Part shown: one piece after another, positions 9,891 through 22,035 of the stretch
How positions within the stretch are numbered: position 1 is the first letter of the stretch
Layout of the letters: every line of letters starts with the position of its first letter
Assembly: GCA_017591395.1 (NCBI GenBank)
Contig: WEDG01000466.1
Location: 186,001-250,000, forward strand
Source: Schistocephalus solidus
Taxonomy: Eukaryota; Platyhelminthes; Cestoda; Diphyllobothriidea; Diphyllobothriidae
Direction of reading: 5' to 3'
Length of the DNA: 64,000 bases
Program-made: the position numbers and the translations under genes
The notes under the pieces: model-generated
Database searches by the model: none
What the model was told of the DNA's origin: nothing
The model's input: only the letters and a program-made list of their open reading frames with translations

Positions 9891-10224
9891 AAGTGAATTG
9901 GGCTGCATCTTTCTCATTCTCTCCTCGCACACTCTGCTGGGCTCGTTGTCAAGGCCCGTTGTCATGACGAATGAGGGTGGGGTTAGGTGCAGGTGGCTAG
10001 CTAAGCGTGCGATCATATCTGCCCATGCGTGGCATTTATTGTGGTGCACACAGTTAGGCACATAAAGATCGCCTAGCAATTATGCTGCACAGAACTAGTT
10101 TTGGGTTGCGGCGCTGCGGGTGACTTCAGTAGTTGAAGGACAGGCATTGGAAGCGACCGAACGTGTTGTTGCCCCCTTTAGTGGACCGCGTAGAAGATGC
10201 GCTAAGCCAACACAGGTGCGCGGC

Positions 10225-10445
10225 AGACGTTATTCCGGAGGCTGTCCCAGCGCGCGCCACCTGCACCTCATTCCGACTCCGGTCTCCTCGACTCTGCCTT
10301 GACACCGGAAAAAGGTGCGTGAGAGAGGAGAGAGTGTGGTAGACGCAACGCAAGTCACGCGCAAGTCAAACGCCCTGCGCGACGATGATGTGGAGCACAC
10401 AGTGGACGTCGTCGGATACGACGGTCGAAATGTTGTAGGTTTTAG
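10225..10445 (+). repeat. Dispersed GC-rich repeat B, diverged copy
   Basis: Shares with 22190-22420 and 30715-30985 the order CGCGCCA.CTGC, CTCCGGTCT, TTGACAC.GG, GAGAGTG.GGTA, CACGCGCAAGTCA, GTGGAGCA.AC.GTGGAC and CGACGGTCGAA. Other copies: 31720-31900, 38870-39000, 44225-44510. GC-rich and noncoding; possibly a SINE or a nonautonomous element tail. Confidence 0.6.
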
Positions 10446-11163
10446 TACCCCCATTGACGAGTAAATCAATTTTCTGCAATTATTAACAGCATCTTAGCAG
10501 GTAAGGGCAGGACCCGTGGATTTCATAATGAATTAACTAACTAACGTAGAACTTTAAGAACTTAATAAGTGTTCTCGGAATCGAGTTTACTTTGCATAGA
10601 AACATTTCACTTAACTATCATTGACCTCAGCATAAGTTTGTAGTCTTAGCGCTGGCAAATCAAATAATGGCATGCATTCTGTACGCAAATCTTCCTTGGT
10701 ACTGCACGAAAGACTGGCTTTGTGTGACGCATTATTGTCAATGGAGTTAAAGCAAGATGCTAAGTGGTTCACCTTTGGTCCACCAAAGTTAGCACAATGC
10801 ATAGACAGCATTCAAAAAGCTTGAAAAGTTTGTCAAGAGTTTATGCACTTCGAGTGAATGAGTCTGTATCTACCGACAGAAACAAGGCAGCTCATTCACT
10901 TAAAATGTTACTATCTTGACCAATTGGAAATGCTAAAGATCCCTCTTATCTGAGCATCAACTTTTCCGAATTTAAATAGCGCAGATAACCGATTGGAGGT
11001 TGCCGAGAACTAGGGAACCTGTATAGCAAAGCACCAAACAGTGTCACTGATTTTAAGGTAAGACAAAAACCAAAGAGTACCGCCAGCAATTTATCCAAAT
11101 ACACTGAAATCACCGGTAGAAAATCAATTAACAAATAGAAAAATTCGGGTGGGCAGCATGTAA

Positions 11164-11830
11164 ATGCCCAACCTGAAAGGGCTGTGTACAACTCGAAATC
11201 TAAATGGTGCAACGTGCAATAAACGTCTCAGAGGCCTTCGGCCCCCTTCACGCACAATTCGGAGTCTCACACAGGCCAGAGGCAACCCCCTAGGCGTCAG
11301 GTCATCAAACCAAAAGACCCACTGGCATGGCAAGAAACGCCTGGAGTCGTTTCTCGGATCTGGTACAGTCGGAGGCAAACCAACTGCGGCAGATAAAATT
11401 GGAAGACTGCTCCGGACGCGGATTGCCAAATACGACGGTACTTCTCATTCGACGAGACCCGACCACACATTAAAGTTCCATGAGACCGAAATTCTCGCGA
11501 GAGGTGACAATAGTGAGAGCCACGATTTACTTGAATCATGGTTTACGGTCCCCTGTCTTTTAACAAGTGCAATGACCTCCCCAACCCTCGGTGCTGAAAC
11601 ATAGTTTCGCCAAAGCCATTAACAAGTCTGGGAGAATGCAGGTTGTTAAAATTTACGATTTAGGTGGAATTTGTGGTTGTGAGAACCAGCTGCAAAATCA
11701 AAAAGGAACTCTCTCGTGGCTTCCGAACATTGCAAGGCATATTCACGTTCCGTACTCAACATGGAAGTTACCCTTGCTGAGCTGGTTACCCCTCGAAAAT
11801 GTTCCGGGTTGGACACGGCAATAACTACCC
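11164..11830 (+). mobile_element. PLE fragment, GIY-YIG C-terminal part, frameshifted
   Basis: A 146-codon ORF (11164-11601) holds DKIGRLLRTRIAKYDG, SHSTRPDHTLKFHETEILAR and GDNSESHDLLESWF, the C-terminal part of a PLE nuclease (H..F.F..TEIL, LLE.W). After that the homologous sequence changes frame: FNKCNDLP lies in a second frame, then VLKHSFAKAINKSGRMQVV in a third from 11591. This is a different PLE lineage from the one at 3.3-5.0 kb and closer to the copy at 24.8-25.0 kb. Confidence 0.65.
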
Positions 11831-12133
11831 TCTGGAATTTACTGGGATACCTATTCTCGTGTCCGTCGGCAGGGCCTTACAGCTGAAAACTGCAGAACTT
11901 GCAGGCAGGCTCATTGAAAAATAATATTACGCGCAGTTATCTTAGCACCCAAATGTGTATTGTGACTAATCGCTTGTAATTCAATATTATCACAGCAGGA
12001 AATATTTGGCTATTTTTAAAGAAGAACAATATACTGCTTCCGCGGAAACGGAGCGTTAGTGTGTTGATGTGCAATAATACGTCATCGAAGGTTTTAAGAG
12101 TTGCCGAGAGCTTAAAGGACGTGATGAACTTAC

Positions 12134-12323
12134 CAGGGAGTACGAATTCAGCGCTTGCACAATAGAGTCAAATTCGCCCGACTCTAATCCCGGTTAAGTT
12201 GCTAACAAAGACAATGGTGTCGAAACCTTCAGTCTTCAGGTCCTCCACCGCGACCAACGTCCCTAGCGCTCCGGAAACGCAAACGAGGAGGGAAAGAAGA
12301 AGACAGAGTCCACGTCGCTGCAT
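12134..12323 (-). pseudogene. LAP: LAP minus copy, exon 1 with +1 frameshift
   Basis: ATG at 12323, hydrophobic signal peptide, then FDTIVFVSNLTG. After ACC GGG ATT AGA GTC GGG one extra base puts the rest (GAA TTT GAC TCT ATT GTG) out of frame. The donor CTG|gtaagt at 12134/12133 is intact. Confidence 0.75.
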
Positions 12324-12403
12324 CTGTGCGGCTAAGTGGGACCTGTAGACGACCACTTTCGTGCTCCAGTTGAGCAAAATGGACACTACCACACACTCCA
12401 AGC

Positions 12404-12409
12404 TATATA
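12404..12409 (-). promoter_or_regulatory. Possible TATA box of the minus-strand LAP copy
   Basis: TATATA on the minus strand about 80 bases before the ATG at 12323, in CACTTATATAGCTTGG. An upstream in-frame ATG at 12416 lies before this box and is therefore not taken as the start. Confidence 0.35.
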
Positions 12410-12419
12410 AGTGCATAAA

Positions 12420-15400
12420 CTGCGGAAGGGCCCTTGCGGTTTGTCCGCTGCAAATGATTGGACGAAAGACCAGTTTGCTGTGTGAACAAAACCCAGTCCT
12501 ACACGAGCTGTCGCCACTGATGTGTACGTGCGCACCACTGATGTGCTGGAAGTCATTACAGATCTATGCGGCATGCCCTGTACCGCCACTGTGATGGGTG
12601 ACAGCAATCTTAAAAGCGCACCGAGATCAGGTGACGTCAGAGACACATTTATAGACATAATTGAGGCTTTGAACGGAGACGCAGAGCTAGAGAGGTAGAC
12701 GGAGTTAGGGCAAGTTAATTTCCGGAAAGATGTCATTCGTGAAACTGCTTTCGAGTAAAAATAAGCTTCGCAACACGTAAATAAAACGGCGAACGCCTAG
12801 ATTCTGCTTTAGCCTGTAGCTGCCCGTTTGCAATGTTGAACTTCCGTCCAAGATGACTTCAAACTGTCAGGTCCTGCAAAGTACGAGAACTTACCTGCTG
12901 GCTAAGCCCTGGTGAAGATATCATGCCCGGTCAGTCATTAGTTGAACTCGCATACAATACTTTTCAGGATAATTCGTGCTTGTGAGGTAGGCAGATCATA
13001 CTTTGCTCTACTTTGACTGTGGAAGGTTCACATGAGATCACCTCGTAGTTGCCGCTAGGAAAGGGAAAATATTTGGCGGATGGATAGTCTGCTTTCATAG
13101 GACAGTGGTCCCAGGCTTTTGGTCATTTTTGTCACACAGTCTCAACACCTGCATTGTGTACGCTAGATGCCTCCACAAGGAGTCTCCAAATATTTTGGAG
13201 AATCTATCCTTTTCAAAGGCTCACCTGATGAGCTGCAATATAGACACGAGCGATTTTGCCACCTTCATGCGGTTCAGTTATGGTTGGATTGAAGATGTAA
13301 CCCACAAACCCAAGTCCTTCTGACTGCCAACTGGTTGCGCTGGTATAACATTAGAAAGTTAATCCTAGGCATTGGTTAATAGGCCTTCACTGATCGGTTA
13401 AGGGACTCACTCGTCACGTTCTTTCCCAGCAGCAGCCGCACTTCCGACACTTCCGACAAACCCAAGGTGAGTGATCTCCCCGCTTTAAATGATTGTATTC
13501 AGCATAGTTGATTTAGGTTACAGGAAATGAAACCAGTACTCCATGCCTTTGCTAATGTGTTCTCAACCAGTGAAATACTCAAATATTCGGTTTTATTCAT
13601 AAAACCTCCGAAAATTCCTTGCAATAATTATATTCACCGACGTATTCATGAAAAATAGACGAGCTATGCGGCAGGTAATCTAAATTTTCAAATTCCTTGT
13701 TAAAGTTACCTTTAAATTGACCAAATGTTTGCTGGAACTCGCAACTTGAATAGGTGCCAGCTATAATTGCATGTGGATTGTTCGATGGGATTGTGCCTAC
13801 AGTAAAACACATTTGATCTGCTGTTGTGGAGTAAAGTATTGAAGATGAATGCTTAAATATAATTATATCCTAAATAGGCGATTTTGCTGTCCTTAGACTT
13901 TTAAACCGTTGAGGCTGCGAAGGGCAGTAAATCTATGCAGCGCGTATTGGCCGTTTCCTGCAAAATGTTCTGTTCCGTTTCACAAATTTAACTGAAATAT
14001 AAAATCCCGATACACTAATTCTGCGTGGGCCCTCAAAATCGAAAACATATGCTGTAGACACCATCAAACATGCTATAATCCTCCAAATGACAACTTGTTG
14101 ACAGCACGCTGAGTAGGCGTAAAAGAATTATAATTGAAAGGACAACATATACCGTTTGCTTAATTTTTCTCTCAATATAAGTTGAATGTAGGCTATTTGC
14201 TGCCTCGAAAGCGGTCCAAAACTGTCAACAAGTTAATCACTTCTACTAACCGCGGATCATACACAAGACGGAAGGTGTACGTATCGTTAAGGTATCAGTC
14301 AGCCATGAGCAAATAATTTGTATATTAAATTGCAAATGCAACCAATCATTTCCTTGAGGGCATCCAATCGCATCTCTGGAAGAGGGCATGAAATGGGCCA
14401 CAAAATGGTGGGATGACCTATTCTAAATCGTTTGTCACAAAGTAGAACCTCATTCATGCAATTTTCCTTTCGTAAATGCCCAGGTGTATACAAAGGCCTA
14501 CCCTAACGTACAAATTAGTCTCAATCTGGCGACGGCCTGAGTAAAAATGCATATGACAATTAACCAGGAGGAATTTTGTAGGATAAAAAGAGATCTCAGA
14601 ATTAACTGTATGGAAATATTGTAGACAACACTTTGACAAGTGGATAAGATGACCACGACAGTGCAGTGTGGGGTGACGGAAAAGATGAGTCTCTATGTCG
14701 ACGGGTACAACTTCAATGAGATCGCCGCAGTCAAATTTAGGTTTCTTGCTGAAATACGCTAGTTTAACGGAACATATTAGGAGGAGCCATCCTAATCAAC
14801 CCGCTTGCATGCCTGCTACCGATCTGCCCACCTCCGTGCGCGTGCTAATGTCATGTCAGCTCCCGACAGGATTACAGGTCTACCCAATCAATAAGGTTAG
14901 CCGGAAGTCCCGCCGGTATGCTAACAACTCAAGACTACTAACTGATTGGTCAGATTTGGGTCCGACTTTGTAAATTCTCGGATGTTCCTTTTTCACCTTA
15001 TAACTGTCATAAGAAGAAGTCAATACACCTCGTTTCTTCCACTGGTCACGTTGAATTCCGATTTAGGAATTCGAAAGAGGCGAGTTGTTGGAACGGCGAC
15101 CATCGAGGCTTGTGACAACTTCAAAATAGAAGGGTCCATCTAAGAGGTAGATATATTTTTAAGAACGCACGTTAGCAGGTTGGTACCAATAAATAAGATA
15201 CCATTGTTCATCTACTCATGAGCTTTTAACTTACAAACTTTCCAACGTTCAAATGAAAACGAACGCAAGTCCATATTAAGTTCTTTGGAACCCAGGAAAC
15301 TTTAGAATAAGAAAAAAATGTGGATTGTGTCATTATCATGCTTATTTATAGATGTACATTTGAGTGCAGTATAGTACTACGTACAATCTGTTCAATAAGG

Positions 15401-16640
15401 ACTCATGAACACCATGGTTTACGGATAACCATTCGGGACGTTAGTCCTGCATAAGTTGAGGAGTGTCTGTGCTTGCCGGTCAGTAGTAGGTGCAGGCAGG
15501 TCAGTAAGATTGAAACAAATAAATAACTTTCTTTACACTCTGAATAGCAGTGTCATAATAGCAGGACTTTATAAAGCTCATCGCCAAACATTTAACTCAG
15601 AATAACATTGCCCCGCTCACTAGGGTGGGCATCTATCCAACTTCTCGTTCGGTCTTTACTCCGCCCTCGAATTTACTTTGGTGTGTTGTCATCACCCTTC
15701 GTAGGGTTGTAAGAATCAAGTCAGTTTGGCAATAGTTCTCCACTGGGTGTGGCTCACTGACCGAAAGCGTACGAAAAATAGTAACTACATCCCAAAAGTT
15801 TTTCCTTACTCGAGAATTTTCACAGTCGAGTAAACGTAGAATTTTCAAACACGAGTGGCGTGCCCAATCTTTTGGCAACCGGACAGATTTAGAAAACACC
15901 AAGCGCGTTGTCGATAGTTTGGTTGGCTGGTCGAATAAACTGATCAGATTATAGGCAGGGATTCCCGCGTCCCATGGCCTAACGTATACTGTCGTGTCTG
16001 AGGTATAAACAGGCTAAAACAGTTGTAACGCAGTTATGCCTGATGGCGCCTAAGACATTACATGGACGATGTCTCCATAGGACACATGAACAAGTGCGAC
16101 AATTCTCACAACTGACCTCATGTTTGGCAGTGTGTTGCTTCACGCATCCCTGCGATCGGGGTCATCAGTAAGTGTTTGCAAGGTCAGCAACCGGAATTAA
16201 AGAGACCAGAGTACAGAGTCTGCACTCGAATGTTCCATTAAATTAAGAGAGATTTTGTCTTAATTTAGCTGGTTTCTAGATAGTTGATAATGTCTTTGCC
16301 AAATAATCTTATCCATTATTTTTAGCAGGTATTGAAGGGAGTTGGGTGCTTAAAGCTTCCTCTGAATCGACATTGTGGAATTTCCTCAGCAATTCGTCGA
16401 ATGTAATCAGCAGCAGAATTTTTAATACTTTCCGAAAACTGAAATTGTATTCAGTGGTAACAGTGAATTTCGAAAGCGCGCCTCGCCTTTTATTTCTTAG
16501 TAGGGACGTCTTTAAGCGCTCGTGACTGATGTTATTAGAAATTCAGTAGGAGGATGACAGATATTAAAACATTTAGGGCACCACGTAGCCGTCCTTCCAG
16601 TGCAGGGCAGAATTATAACATCAGCTGGCATCTTGCAAAC
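12420..16640. other. Intergenic DNA between the divergent LAP copies, left part
   Basis: No gene supported. The most protein-like ORF is 15633-15902 (minus, 89 codons, with TLSVSEPHPVENYCQTDLIL); its composition suggests an old repeat protein but I cannot name it. The rest is AT-rich with no repeat seen. Confidence 0.5.
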
Positions 16641-17222
16641 CAAACATAACTAGTTAGGGGTAGCACCACACAGCTTGCATTTGGTCGCTCCATTTGTCTC
16701 GTACAGGTGGTGAATGCTCCTGTGGCCGCCTCTAACTGGTACCCAACTCTCACCTGTGGCTCCTCGAAGTTGGGTTCTTCCCAGCGGCCACACCCCGGGC
16801 AACCGTCACGACCGGCGGTCTAAACCAGGTGAGGGTCTCCGGTGTTGTGTGTGCCTCCACATCCGGTATGTCTGACTCCCGAACTTCCCACCTCCCCCCT
16901 CTCAAAAAGTCCTACGGTGGGGGCGACAGCAACCCCATAGGCGGCCCAGACTAACTCGGGTCGTTCTCCCACTAAAACAAATCCGTGACCCATAGTGGAG
17001 TTCGGCAGCCATCTGGGATGTCCGAGCAGCCCTATTTAGGGATAGCACTTCTTGTCTCCTCGCGGTGGAAGGGGCTAGAAAATGTGCCCTAAAAAATGCC
17101 GGGTCTCACGTCTTCTGCAGCCGGCCGCGGCTCGCAGATCGCAAACTACGCGGTCATAAAACTCAAACAAACAACAATACCCCCGTCCCCATCCCCCTTG
17201 CCATACTCTCCAGGCTGCTCGG
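16640..17222 (+). other. 5' leader of the RTE element
   Basis: GC-rich, with no ATG in the endonuclease frame at the start of the ORF. Its first ~215 bases (AACTGGTACCCAACT, GCCACACCCCGGGCAAC, CACGACCGGCG) recur at 31300-31515 without the rest of the element. Confidence 0.6.
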
Positions 17223-18242
17223 GTGAGTCCACTCACACTAGCAGCCTGGAATGTTCGTTCCCTTTTCGACAATTCTAGGAGTAACCGGCCGGAAGGGAGG
17301 ACGGCGCTAGTCGCTCGGGAACTGGCATGCTACAAGGTGGACATTGCTGCTCTCAGCGAGACCCGATTCTCTGAGCAGGGTCAGCTGGAGGAGGTGGGTG
17401 CTGGCTACAGCTTTTTCTTGAGCGGCCGGCCAAAGGCAGAGCGACGCGACGCTGGTGTTGCCTTTGCCATCCGTAACGACATCGTGGAGCGTCTGCCCTG
17501 TCTGCCGCAGGGTATCAATGATCGCCTGATGAGCCTCCGCCTGCCTCTTCGGGGAGACCAGTTCGCCACCATCATCAGCGCCTACGCTCCCCCAATGACA
17601 AGCTCTGATGCGGCGAAGGACAAATTGTACGAGGACCTGCACGCCTTGCTGGTGACTGTGCCGAAAGCGGACAAGTTAATTGTCCTTGGTGACTTCAATG
17701 CCCGCGTCGGGACGGACCACGCTGCCTGGCAGGGAGTGCTGGGTCCCCACGGTCTCGGTAGCTGCAACGATAACGGCCTTTTTCTTCTGCGCACGTGTGC
17801 GGAACACCGTCTCCTGCTGTCCAACACCTTCTTCCGCCTTCCGACGCGGGAGAAGGCCACGTGGATGCACCCTCGGTCGCGGCGCTGGCATCTGCTGGAC
17901 TATGTTCTCGTCCGGAGGCGAGATCGACAGGACGTGCTGGTAACCAAGGCGATCCGCGATGACGATGGTTGGACAGATCACTGCCTCGTCATCTCCCAGA
18001 TGAGGCTCCGGCTGCAACCCCGACGAAGGCCCCAAGGTAAGAGGCCACCATGTAAGTTAAATACTCTTTTATTAAATTTGCCTGCTCACTGTTTTGATTT
18101 CAGCAACCAAATAACCGAGAAACTGGAGGACCTGCATGCTCCAGATGATAACGCTACCGTGGAGACACGATGGTGTCAACTGCGAAATGTCATCCAGTCC
18201 ACCGCCCTCGATGTACTCGATGTGCACCGTCGACTAGTTTGA
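17223..18242 (+). pseudogene. RTE apurinic-type endonuclease domain
   Basis: A 340-codon open frame beginning at GTG, with no ATG nearby. Motifs: [10 protein letters not shown] (residues 7-16), ALSETRF with catalytic Glu (43-49), YAPPMTS (121-127), LGDFNARVG (155-163), LLDYVLVRR (224-232) and [10 protein letters not shown] with the catalytic His (249-258). The nuclease domain itself looks intact; the frame ends in a premature TGA at 18240 where about ten bases are missing before WFDDND-like sequence. A gtaagt...tttcag pair at 18053-18104 lies in the open frame and is not an intron. Confidence 0.85.
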
Positions 18243-18303
18243 CGACAATGACGCCGACATCAGCAACTTTCTCGCGGAGAAGAATAGACTACACAAAGCC
18301 TAC

Positions 18304-20086
18304 ATGGACCTTCGGACTGACGCCACCAAAGCAGCCTTTTTCCGATGCCGGCGCCTTGTACAACAACGGCTGCGGGAGATGCAGGATGCCTGGATGATCC
18401 AAAAGGCTGAGGAAATCCAGGGGTATGCGGACCGCAATGAAATGAAAACCTTTTTCAAAGCCATCAAGGCGATCTATGGCCCGTGTATCAAGGGGTCCGA
18501 ACCACTGCTCAGCTCTGACGGTACAACACTGCTGACAGAGAAATCGCAAATTCTGAAGCGCTGGGCCGAGCACTTCAGAAATGTCCTTAGTTGCTCATCA
18601 GCCATCTCCGATGCTACCATTGACCGGCTCCCTAAAATGGACACGAACAATGACCTGGATATGCCGCCTTCCCTATCAGAAACCATCCGGGCCGTGCAGC
18701 AGATTTCCAGCGGTAAAGCACCGGGATCCGACGCAATCCCACCGGATGTCTACAAGCATGGTGGGCCCCGGATGATGGCAGGACTCACAACACTTCCAGG
18801 AGATGTGGCGCCAAGGACAAGTTCCGCAGGATTTCAAAGACGCGACCATCGTCCATCTCTACAAACGGAAGGGGAACCGGCAACTCTGTGATAATCACAG
18901 GGGCATCTCGTTGCTCAACATCACCGGGAAGATCTTCGCCCGTATCCTTCTCAATCATCTAAACGGTCACCTAGAGCGGGGTCTGCTCCCGGAAAGCCAA
19001 TGTGGCTTCCGCCGACACCACGGAACAACCGATATGATCTTTGCCGCCCGCCAGCTACAAGAGAAGTGTCAGGAGATGCGAACTCACCTATACACTACCT
19101 TAGTGGATATAACGAAAGCCTTTGACACGGTGAATCATGACGGACTGTGGAAAGTCATGCAGAAATTTGCTTGTCCTGAGCGGTTCACGCACATGGTGCA
19201 TCAGCTTCATGACGGGATGACGGCGCGCGTCACTGACAACGGGACGGTATCCGAAGCATTCGCAGTGACCAACGGAGTGAAGCAGGGCTGCGTACTGGCT
19301 CCCACCCTCTTCAGTCTCATGTTCTCGGCTATGCTGATGGACGCCTACCGTGATGAGCAGCCTGGTATCCGCATCGCCTACAGAACTGACGGGCACCTTC
19401 TCAACAGTCGGCGTATGCAGGCTCCAACGCGCGTGTCTACGACTACAGTCCATGACTTGCTCTTCGTGGACGACTGCGCCCTTAACACCGTGACGGAGGA
19501 GGACATGCAAAGGAGCATGGACCTCTTCGCCGAAGGCTGCGCCAATTTTAGATTAACAATCAGTACAGCCAAAATGGTTGTCCTGCACCAGCCACCACCC
19601 AGCGCGGAATACAATGCTCCTCGAATCAATGTCAACGGTGCTCAACTCAAAAACGTGGAAACCTTCGCTTATCTAGGAAGCACGATGTCGCGCAACACGA
19701 GAATCGATTACGAGGTTGCCCAACGGATCTCCAAAGCTAGTCAGGCCTTCGGCCGGCTGCAGGCCTCCGTGTGGAATCGTCACGGTATTCACCTGAACAC
19801 CAAACTGAAGATGTACAAGGCCGTCGTCTTGTCGACACTCCTTTATGGAGCGGAAACCTGGACCGTCTACTCGAACCAAGCCAGAAAGCTGAATCACTTT
19901 CATCTCAGCTGCCTCCGCAGAATACTGAAGCTGAGATGGCAAGACAGGATCCCGGACACAGAAGTCCTAGAGCGGACCGGGATCCTCAGCATCCATGTCA
20001 TGCTGAGGCAAGTGCAACTGCAATGGAGCGGCCACCTGGTAAGAATGGACGACGAGCGATTATCCAAACGACTTTTTCTACGGTGA
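18304..20086 (+). pseudogene. RTE reverse transcriptase domain (two frames)
   Basis: 18304-18891 carries the pre-RT region (RLVQQRLREMQDAW, ISSGKAPGSDAIPPDVYKHG) and 18803-20086 the catalytic part: [28 protein letters not shown], motif [11 protein letters not shown] (residues 101-110 of the second frame), motif [15 protein letters not shown] (157-170), motif [11 protein letters not shown] (219-228), then [20 protein letters not shown] and the thumb [13 protein letters not shown]. Motif C is FVDD rather than the common FADD; both aspartates remain. The two frames are offset by a two-base deletion near 18795. Confidence 0.88.
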
Positions 20087-21154
20087 TGTCGCTACGGGTT
20101 CTCGCCGGCAGGGAGGTCAAAAACGACGCTACAAGGACACTCTGAAGAAATTGCTGAAGCAACTGCAAATCAACTCGGTGACCTGGGAGGACCTCGCCCA
20201 GGATAGATCGGCATGGAGAAGATCAGTGAAGACTGGTTGAGCAATCTATGAGGCCAACCGAATCGCCGCCGCAAAGGCCAAAAGAGAGGCACGAAAGTCA
20301 CCAGCGCCCCGGACCAACACCGCCAATGCCCAGGCCCTGCCAACATGCCCGCGCTGTCAACGCATCTTCCGCGCGCGAATCGGCCTGGTTAGACATCTTC
20401 GGACGCAATGCACCAACAATCCCACAATTCCAATTTCTACGTCAAATTCTGCCAACCCTCCTTCTGACTCCCCCACCCTCAATCCTGGCATCAATTCCAT
20501 TACTCCCACCATCATAGAGACCACATCCATCTACTCATCGCCTGTTACCCCAGCACAGCAACCACCACCGCCTTCGCCTTCACTACTACTACCACCACCA
20601 CCACCATCAGCGATGGGGAATCTCTCCTAAGCTGTACTCAATGCGACCGCACATTCACCTCATGCATAGACCTGGTCGGTCACTTGCGAATACATCGTAC
20701 AGAGACCGGTGAGCCAGTGCCTGGAGCACCATCACACAGCAGAGATCGTCGCCTCCACTGCCCTCACTGTCCTCGCGCATTCACTCATCGCATGGGCCTA
20801 TTCGGTCACATGCGCATCCATGACAGCGGAATTCACCACAATGCCGACAACACCAATACACCATGCACACCCTCCGCTCCTGCCATTCTTAGCGCCCCTG
20901 CCACCCCCACTACCATGAATGACATCGTCCCAGCCTCTACCGATTTCTCCTGCCCACACTGCGCCCGCAACTTCAACTCACGCATCGGCCTGGTCGCTCA
21001 CCTGCGAATCCATCGCACGGAGGCTGGTGAACCAGTGCCTGGGGCTCCGACATACAGTCGACGCGCCCACCTTCACTGCCCTCACTGCTCCCGCACATTT
21101 ACACACCGCATGGGCCTATTAGGACACATGCGCCTCCATGACAACCTCCGGTAA
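20076..21154 (+). pseudogene. RTE C-terminal tail with C2H2 zinc fingers
   Basis: Continues the RT frame after a one-base shift: [20 protein letters not shown], then a TGA, then ANRIAAAKAKREARKSPAPR. Fingers: CPRCQRIFRARIGLVRHLRT at 20346 (frame 0), then after another shift CTQCDRTFTSCIDLVGHLRI (20637), CPHCPRAFTHRMGLFGHMRI (20758), CPHCARNFNSRIGLVAHLRI (20951) and CPHCSRTFTHRMGLLGHMRL (21077). A Ser/Thr/Pro-rich linker separates the first from the rest. Ends DNLR, stop TAA at 21152. Multiple C-terminal C2H2 fingers are unusual for an RTE element and may bind nucleic acid during integration. Confidence 0.82.
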
Positions 21155-21237
21155 ACCACCGGAGGCTAAGCTACATCAGTGCACACTACCTACACCAATG
21201 CATCGACAACACCCTCACAATCACCATTTACCAGAGT

Positions 21238-22035
21238 ATATCACGGTTTCCTAGAAACCGTGCCTGGGATGTCTGCCAATCTGACGCTTCCACCAGACCA
21301 CGCCGTCGGCTCAGTGTATGTGCTGTGTGTGTCGAGTGGCTGACCAGTGGACTGGGAGTCAGACGGCGATGGCTCCTCCATATCCCCTGAGTTTGTGAAT
21401 CCTGGTGTGTGCGTTATGGGGGCCAGGTCATGCTGTGGCGCCCGAAGACGGTTACGCCGATCCGTCAGCCAATGCGCCCACTCCCACATCAGGCAACTGA
21501 CCGGCTCGGACAGTGTCTGATGGTGGGGGTTGGGGAGAGAGTGAGGTCGACAGCTCAGCGCATGTTCCTCACTTTAAACAATCTGACGCGCTTGAAACTA
21601 TCACGGTGCGCTAAAAGCCGTGGCTTGGAAGGTTGCCAACTGACGGGATAACTCGGACCGCGTGGTGAGCCCAATGTGTGTTTTGTGTGGAGTGGCTGAC
21701 TGGCGGACTGAGAGTCAGGCTGCGATGGCTCCTTCTTAACGTGACCTCTGGCTATCTCACACATGTGAGATGTAAGCCGTTCAACCCCCTGTTGTGTGAA
21801 ATCCTGGTGCTTGTGTTTGGGGCGGCCAGGTCGTGTACGTAGTACACGTAGACGAGGTCACCAGCAGCTGCGCCCGCTTCCGCATCAGAAAACTGACCGG
21901 CTCGGACAGTGGTCTGATTGTGGGGGTGGGGGAGAGAGTGAGGTCAAGAGCTCAGCGTATTTTCCTCACTATAAACAATCTGACGCGCTTGAAACTATCA
22001 CGGTGCGCTAAAATCCGTTGCTTGGAAGGTTGCCA
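21238..22035 (+). repeat. Tandem GC-rich repeat A, units of 361 and 397 bases plus a third partial
   Basis: Units begin at TATCACGGT near 21238, 21599 and 21996. Shared blocks: CTTGGAAGGTTGCCAACTGA, GGCGGACTGAGAGTCAGG, GAGAGAGTGAGGTC and CAATCTGACGCGCTTGAAAC. The third unit switches after about 150 bases into repeat B. ORFs within are incidental. Confidence 0.75.

Larger units (their letters stand above)
191..12323 (-). pseudogene. LAP: Second LAP copy (M17 aminopeptidase), 5' half only, frameshifted in exon 1
   Basis: Divergently oriented paralogue of the plus-strand gene. Exons on the minus strand: exon 1 12323-12134, exon 2 6790-6708, exon 3 326-191; exons 4-9 would lie left of the window. 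Exon 2 (83 bases) and exon 3 (136 bases) match the paralogue in length, phase and splice sites and are under evident protein-level conservation. Exon 1 has 190 bases, that is 63 codons plus one extra base: the frame reads MQRRGLCLLLSLLVCVSGAL and later FDTIVFVSNLTG, then shifts within 12168-12185 and meets TGA, while the paralogous EFDSIVQALNSYSL continues in the next frame up to an intact gtaagt donor. Either a young pseudogene or a sequence error in an otherwise functional gene. The signal peptide is four residues longer than in the plus copy. Confidence 0.75.
16640..21200 (+). mobile_element. RTE-type non-LTR retrotransposon, near full length, decayed
   Basis: GC-rich 5' leader (16640-17222), AP endonuclease, reverse transcriptase, then a tail with C2H2 fingers. 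The original single polyprotein is split by a small deletion near 18236, a two-base deletion near 18795, a T insertion in the T-run at 20073-20077, a TGA in place of a serine codon near 20236, and another shift between 20415 and 20600. Such elements copy themselves by target-primed reverse transcription. The finger tail and the linker phrase HRTE(T/A)GEPVPGAP are, to my knowledge, typical of diphyllobothriid tapeworm copies. The 3' end is around 21200, just before a tandem repeat block. Confidence 0.88.

Noticed and set aside
10120..10469. Five overlapping short ORFs
   Set aside because: They coincide with GC-rich repeat B and change frame between copies.
12386..12736. ORF upstream of the minus LAP copy
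   Set aside because: Spans the probable promoter region, low-complexity composition, no homologue recognised.
17527..17533. CTGATGA word
   Set aside because: Coding sequence of the RTE endonuclease; no second core.
18053..18104. Intron in the RTE element (gtaagt...tttcag)
   Set aside because: The enclosed bases keep the reading frame and encode [11 protein letters not shown], which fits the element's own protein; chance splice-like words.
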